From an uncultured Opitutia bacterium (lineage in GTDB: Bacteria > Verrucomicrobiota > Verrucomicrobiia > Opitutales > UBA953): DNA of 16,577 nt. Below the pieces are notes generated by a model that was not told the DNA's origin, searched no databases, and saw only the letters and a program-made list of their open reading frames with translations. The position numbers and the translations under genes were made by a program. Of this stretch, positions 13,275 through 16,577 are shown one piece after another. Numbering within the stretch: the first letter of the stretch is position 1; each line of letters begins with the position of its first letter. The DNA is taken from assembly GCA_903882335.1 (NCBI GenBank), contig CAIRWP010000139.1, positions 1 to 16,577 of the forward strand. The letters are read 5' to 3'.

Positions 13275-13859
13275 ATGGGTAAGGAATGGGCTGACGCCCG
13301 CCGGCAGGCCAACGTGGAGCGGCTGGGGGCGACCTTGGCCGCGGCCTTGGACGGCCAGACCAGCCTCACCTTCGAGCTGGGCTGCGGCCATGGCCATTGG
13401 CTGGCCGCCTACGCCGCCGCCCACCCGGACGAGTTCTGTGTGGGCATCGACCTCATCACGCACCGAGTCGAGCGCTCCGTGCGCAAGCAGACGCTGGGCA
13501 AGCTGGACAACGTCCTCTTCCTGAAGGCCGAGGCGACGGAATTCCTGGATGCGCTGCCGGCCACGGTGGCCCTGCGGAAGATCTTCATCCTCTACCCGGA
13601 CCCGTGGCCGAAAAAGAAGCACCACAAGAACCGCTTCATCAACGCGGAGAACCTAGCGCGCCTCGCCGCCCACGCGGTCCCGGGCGCGCGGCTGCACTTC
13701 CGGACCGACGATGCGGATTACCACGCTTGGACGCGCGACCACCTCGCGGCGCACCCGGCGTGGCGGCTCGCGGCCGACGTGCCCTGGCCCTTCGAGCGGA
13801 CCACGTTCTTCGAGGAGCGGATGCAGGATAAACGCGACCTCGTCGCGGACCGCGCTTAG
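13275..13859 (+). CDS. trmB: tRNA (guanine-N7-)-methyltransferase TrmB
   Basis: The enzyme methylates G46 in the tRNA variable loop with S-adenosylmethionine. The 194-residue form from ATG at 13275 has the SAM motif FELGCGHG (33-40), the acidic GIDL (57-60), the TrmB signature YPDPWPKKKHHKNRF (107-121), RTDDADYHAW (143-152) and the terminal TTFFEERM motif. A longer in-frame start at 13170 exists, but its extra residues (LSLTLTLALALFPF) are translated from the hexamer array and look like a false signal peptide, so the ATG at 13275 is preferred, with GGAG a little far upstream. The length is at the short end for the family. It is cytoplasmic and stands alone between a repeat block and pyruvate kinase. 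Confidence 0.93.
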   Translation: MGKEWADARRQANVERLGATLAAALDGQTSLTFELGCGHGHWLAAYAAAHPDEFCVGIDLITHRVERSVRKQTLGKLDNVLFLKAEATEFLDALPATVALRKIFILYPDPWPKKKHHKNRFINAENLARLAAHAVPGARLHFRTDDADYHAWTRDHLAAHPAWRLAADVPWPFERTTFFEERMQDKRDLVADRA

Positions 13860-13935
13860 GCATCGTCGCTCAATTGTGACAGGTTAAGTGCCTGATTCGT
13901 AGCAAGTAAAGGGACGCCATCCTTTCCCTTGCAAC

Positions 13936-13949
13936 GTCTGGCGTCAGAC
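13936..13949 (+). promoter_or_regulatory. Small dyad upstream of pyruvate kinase
   Basis: GTCTG (13936-13940), GCGT, CAGAC (13945-13949) is a perfect 5-bp inverted repeat 18 nt before the preferred GTG start. A second partial dyad, AAGGGA (13909-13914) and TCCCTT (13925-13930), lies just upstream. It could be an operator or a 5'-leader stem. The claim is weakened if translation begins at the TTG at 13929. Confidence 0.3.
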
Positions 13950-13967
13950 CTAGTCATAAACGCCGTG

Positions 13968-15404
13968 AAGCCTTTCCGTCATACCCGGGTCACTTTCACC
14001 ATCGGACCCGCGACCGAGTCCGAAGCGCAGCTGGAGGCGATCATCAAGGCGGGGGCCAACGTCGTCCGCCTCAACATGGCCCACGCCGACCACGCTTGGG
14101 TGCGGACCATCGTCGCCCGCGTCCGCGACGTCAGCCGCCGGCTGAAGAAGGAGCTCGCCGTGATGATGGACATCAAGGGCCCCGAGATCCGCACCGGCGC
14201 CCGCAAGGAGCCCGCCCAGCTGATCGTCGACCAGCTCGTCGACGTCACCGGCTCCGACACCGCCCCGGCGGACGGGGACGTCCTCGTCATCCCCACCAAT
14301 TACCCGAAGATGATCACCGCCGTGCCCGTGGGCGGCGTGGTCCTCGTCGACAACGGACTCATCCAGCTCCGCGTGCTCGAGCAACGGCCCGACCGCCTGC
14401 GCTGCAAGGTTGAGCAACCCGGTCCGCTCGGCAGCCGCCGCCACATCAACCTGCCCGGCGTGAAGGTCGACCTCCCTGCCCTCACCGACAAGGACCGCGC
14501 GGACGTCGCCGTGGGCTGCGAGGTCGGGGTCGACTTCTACGCGCTCTCCTTCGTACGCGAGGCGGCCGACGTGCATGCGCTGCGCGGCCTGCTCGCGCAG
14601 CATGATTCCAAGGCGCACATCATCTCCAAGATCGAGGACCAGTCGGCGATCGCCCACCTCGGCGACATCCTCGAGGCCACCGACGCCCTGATGGTCGCCC
14701 GCGGCGACCTCGGCATCGAGATTCCCTACGAGACCCTCCCTCTCGTCCAGCGCAAGGCCGTCGCGATGGCCATCGCCCGCCGCAAGCCGGTCATCGTGGC
14801 CACGCACATGCTGGAATCCATGATCCACGCGCCCGTCCCGACCCGCGCCGAGGTGACCGACGTCTCCAACGCGGTGCTCGAGATGGCCGACTCGGTCATG
14901 CTCTCCGGCGAGACGACCACCGGCAAGCACCCGATCCGCTGCGTCGAGGTGATGACCCGCATCGCCACCACCACGGAGCAGGAACTGCCGCGCGTCCTCT
15001 CGCCCGAGCAGGCCCACGAGAGCGCCAAGATCAAGCTCCTGCGGGCCGCCGCCGGCCTCGCCCAGGACCTCGGCAATACCGGCATCATCGCTTTCACCCG
15101 CAACGGCGACGTGCCGCGCACGCTCTCCTCGCTCCGCGCCATCGGCTGCCCGATCTACGCCTTCATGGAGGAGGCGCACGTCCACCGGAAGATGAGCCTC
15201 CTCTGGGGCGTCGAATCGTTTCAGATGAAGTTCGAGCCCAAGGCCGAGGACAACATCACCCTCGCGCTCGCTCGACTGCGTGACGAAGGCCACGCCGAAC
15301 CCGGCCAGACGCTCGTCATCGTGACGAACGTCATCCTCGGACCGACCGTCATCGACTCCGTCCAGCTCCGAGCGGTACCGGCGCCGGAAGCGAAGAAGGG
15401 TTGA
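13968..15404 (+). CDS. pyk: Pyruvate kinase, atypical form
   Basis: Pyruvate kinase transfers phosphate from phosphoenolpyruvate to ADP, the last step of glycolysis. Landmarks are TFTIGPATES (about 10-19), VVRLNMAHADHAW (33-45), MDIKGPEIRTG (68-78), the B domain (about 80-175), the catalytic lysine in IISKIED (219-225), MVARGDLGIEI (243-253), ATHMLESM (279-286) and VMLSGETTTG (311-320), followed by a C-terminal domain. The length of 478 is normal. Departures from the usual enzyme are Ala for the Ser of NFSH, Ile for the Thr of DTKGPEIR, and His for the Gln of TQMLESM. The GTG at 13968 gives the usual short lead to the first strand; an in-frame TTG at 13929 would add 13 residues. A GC-rich stem follows the stop. 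Confidence 0.93.
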   Translation, partial: KPFRHTRVTFTIGPATESEAQLEAIIKAGANVVRLNMAHADHAWVRTIVARVRDVSRRLKKELAVMMDIKGPEIRTGARKEPAQLIVDQLVDVTGSDTAPADGDVLVIPTNYPKMITAVPVGGVVLVDNGLIQLRVLEQRPDRLRCKVEQPGPLGSRRHINLPGVKVDLPALTDKDRADVAVGCEVGVDFYALSFVREAADVHALRGLLAQHDSKAHIISKIEDQSAIAHLGDILEATDALMVARGDLGIEIPYETLPLVQRKAVAMAIARRKPVIVATHMLESMIHAPVPTRAEVTDVSNAVLEMADSVMLSGETTTGKHPIRCVEVMTRIATTTEQELPRVLSPEQAHESAKIKLLRAAAGLAQDLGNTGIIAFTRNGDVPRTLSSLRAIGCPIYAFMEEAHVHRKMSLLWGVESFQMKFEPKAEDNITLALARLRDEGHAEPGQTLVIVTNVILGPTVIDSVQLRAVPAPEAKKG

Positions 15405-15407
15405 GCG

Positions 15408-15419
15408 GGCGGGGCCGCC
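15408..15419 (+). terminator. GC-only stem after pyruvate kinase
   Basis: GGCGG (15408-15412), GG, CCGCC (15415-15419) can pair three bases after the stop codon. There is no T-run and the next start is 24 nt away, so it is at best a weak terminator. Confidence 0.2.
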
Positions 15420-15443
15420 GCGGACACCCCGGATCGAAGCGAC

Positions 15444-16577
15444 ATGCGACCGCACGCCTTGCTCCTGACGATGCTGCTCGGACTGACGGGCTGCCTCACC
15501 CCGACCGGTGATCTCGCGGCCTTGCGGCGCGCCTTCGAGGCCAGCCGTCCCGGGGACACGCTGATTATCCCACCAGGCGACTACGCGTGGGACGGAGCCA
15601 GCCCCATCCCCCTGAAGTCGAACCTCACGGTCATCGCCGACGGCGCCACCTTCCGACTGCCGATGGTCATGGGGGACCGGGCCCGCGCGGTACTCTTCCA
15701 AGGCCAAGACGTCCGCGACCTGACCTGGCGCGGCGGGCGCTTCGTCGGACAGGTCTTCGACCCATCACGCGAAGACAACACCTGGGAGCCCAACGTGAAC
15801 ACGCGCGGCCTCCTGCTCACCACGAGTCCGGGCGGGGTGACGCGTAACCTGCGCTTCGAACGCGTCGAGTCCGACGGGTTGGCCGGCGCGGCCATCACCG
15901 TCCTGGGCGCCGGGCCCAAAGGCTCGACGCGGGAAATCCTGACCTACGCGCAGGGCATCCATGTCGTCGACTGCCGCCTGGAGCGGACCGGCAAGTACAT
16001 GTGGGATTATGGATACCTTTGGCAAATCGCGCTCTGGCCCGAGGAGTCCGGCCCCGCCGCCCAGGCCCAGGCCCGCAAATATTTCCGGCAAGACCTGATT
16101 CGGGAGGGCGTGCGGATGTCGGCGGGGGACGATCGCGTCTTCTTCGCCAACCAGCCCGCGCTGCCGTTGTCGCGCACCCGGGAAGGCCTCGAGGCCGACC
16201 GGGGGTACGACGCGATCTGCTTCTTCGGGGACACCCTCCCCTCCAACCTCGTCCGCGGACGCCAGTATTTCGTCGTCGAGAGCGCTCCGACCTATGTCCG
16301 GATCGCCGAGCAACCGCTGGGCGCGCCGATCCGGTTCGCCTCCTCGGCCGGACGGCAGACCAAGCTAATAACGCGTCTCTTCGACGCCTACCTCGCCCTC
16401 TACGAGCCGACGGGCAGCGGCCCAGGCAAGGGCGCACTCGACTTGGTCGGCTGCGAGGACGTGGAAGTCCGCGGCAACGCCCTCAGCGCGCTGGGGGATA
16501 CGATGCATATCCAGAAAAGCCGGCGGATCGTCTTCGACGGCAACCGGATCCTCGGTTCGCGCATGGGCGCCTTCTTC
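15444..16577 (+). CDS. Secreted lipoprotein with probable right-handed beta-helix fold, partial
   Basis: An open frame from ATG at 15444 continues past the right edge, giving 378 residues. The N-terminus is a lipoprotein signal: MRPHALLLTMLLGLTGC with a good lipobox LTGC at 14-17. The start of the mature protein (LAALRRAFEASRPGDTLIIPPGDYAW) is the typical opening of pectate-lyase-type beta-helix proteins, in which a list of possible coordinates is laid out and then filled. Later short strand-turn repeats fit: NLTVIADGATFRL, VRDLTWRGGRFVG, GIHVVDCRLERTG, DVEVRGNALSALG and RIVFDGNRILGS. It is probably exported and anchored in the outer membrane or periplasm. A polysaccharide-degrading or binding role is plausible, but no catalytic residues can be named. 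It lies 39 nt after pyruvate kinase. Confidence 0.85.
   Translation, partial: MRPHALLLTMLLGLTGCLTPTGDLAALRRAFEASRPGDTLIIPPGDYAWDGASPIPLKSNLTVIADGATFRLPMVMGDRARAVLFQGQDVRDLTWRGGRFVGQVFDPSREDNTWEPNVNTRGLLLTTSPGGVTRNLRFERVESDGLAGAAITVLGAGPKGSTREILTYAQGIHVVDCRLERTGKYMWDYGYLWQIALWPEESGPAAQAQARKYFRQDLIREGVRMSAGDDRVFFANQPALPLSRTREGLEADRGYDAICFFGDTLPSNLVRGRQYFVVESAPTYVRIAEQPLGAPIRFASSAGRQTKLITRLFDAYLALYEPTGSGPGKGALDLVGCEDVEVRGNALSALGDTMHIQKSRRIVFDGNRILGSRMGAFF

Noticed and set aside
13860..13967. tRNA or small RNA gene between trmB and pyruvate kinase
   Set aside because: No cloverleaf, CCA end or T-loop-like sequence can be found and only short dyads are present.
13950..15707. A 585-codon minus-strand open frame opposite pyruvate kinase
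   Set aside because: It is a GC-driven shadow rich in Gly, Asp, Val and Arg. The plus strand encodes clear pyruvate kinase motifs.

Overview
The window is GC-rich and densely coded, with short intergenic gaps, many 1-8 nt gene overlaps and many back-to-back stop codons. Protein styles suggest a Verrucomicrobiota bacterium, probably near Opitutales/Opitutaceae: a small ECF sigma factor followed directly by a short partner gene, a pyruvate kinase with an unusual potassium site, and tandem G-rich/C-rich intergenic repeats. This taxonomic call is inference from gene style, not from a marker gene.

Region 1 (1-9561) is a lipid-modification locus. An ECF sigma factor and the start of a likely anti-sigma partner point left. 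Pointing right from the same divergent gap are a membrane fatty-acid desaturase, a COG2907-type FAD oxidoreductase, a DUF1365 protein, a cyclopropane-fatty-acid-synthase-type methyltransferase, three small membrane proteins (DUF1475-like, DUF2062, DUF1295) and a second methyltransferase of a different Cfa-related subfamily. An inverted GIDE-LemA fusion gene sits between the FAD oxidoreductase and the DUF1365 gene. A 369-bp gene-free block of hairpins and inverted repeats separates the first methyltransferase from the membrane-protein genes. The FAD protein/DUF1365/Cfa combination is known from ECF-controlled fatty-acid modification operons. The simplest reading is that a desaturase makes an unsaturated acyl chain, a methyltransferase adds a one-carbon unit, and the FAD and DUF1295 proteins carry out redox steps giving a cyclopropane, methyl-branched or further oxidised lipid. 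The actual product cannot be read from sequence.

Region 2 (9605-13038) holds an aldose-1-epimerase-like mutarotase, a tiny Pro/Thr-rich lipoprotein, a low-molecular-weight phosphotyrosine phosphatase-like protein, a second desaturase with an unusual 90-residue helical tail, and an unknown 146-residue protein upstream of that desaturase.

Region 3 (13039-16577) begins with a striking inverted pair of telomere-like hexamer arrays. It continues with the tRNA (m7G46) methyltransferase TrmB, an atypical pyruvate kinase, and the first 378 codons of a secreted lipoprotein that looks like a right-handed beta-helix protein and runs off the window. No rRNA, tRNA, CRISPR array, transposase or phage gene was seen.
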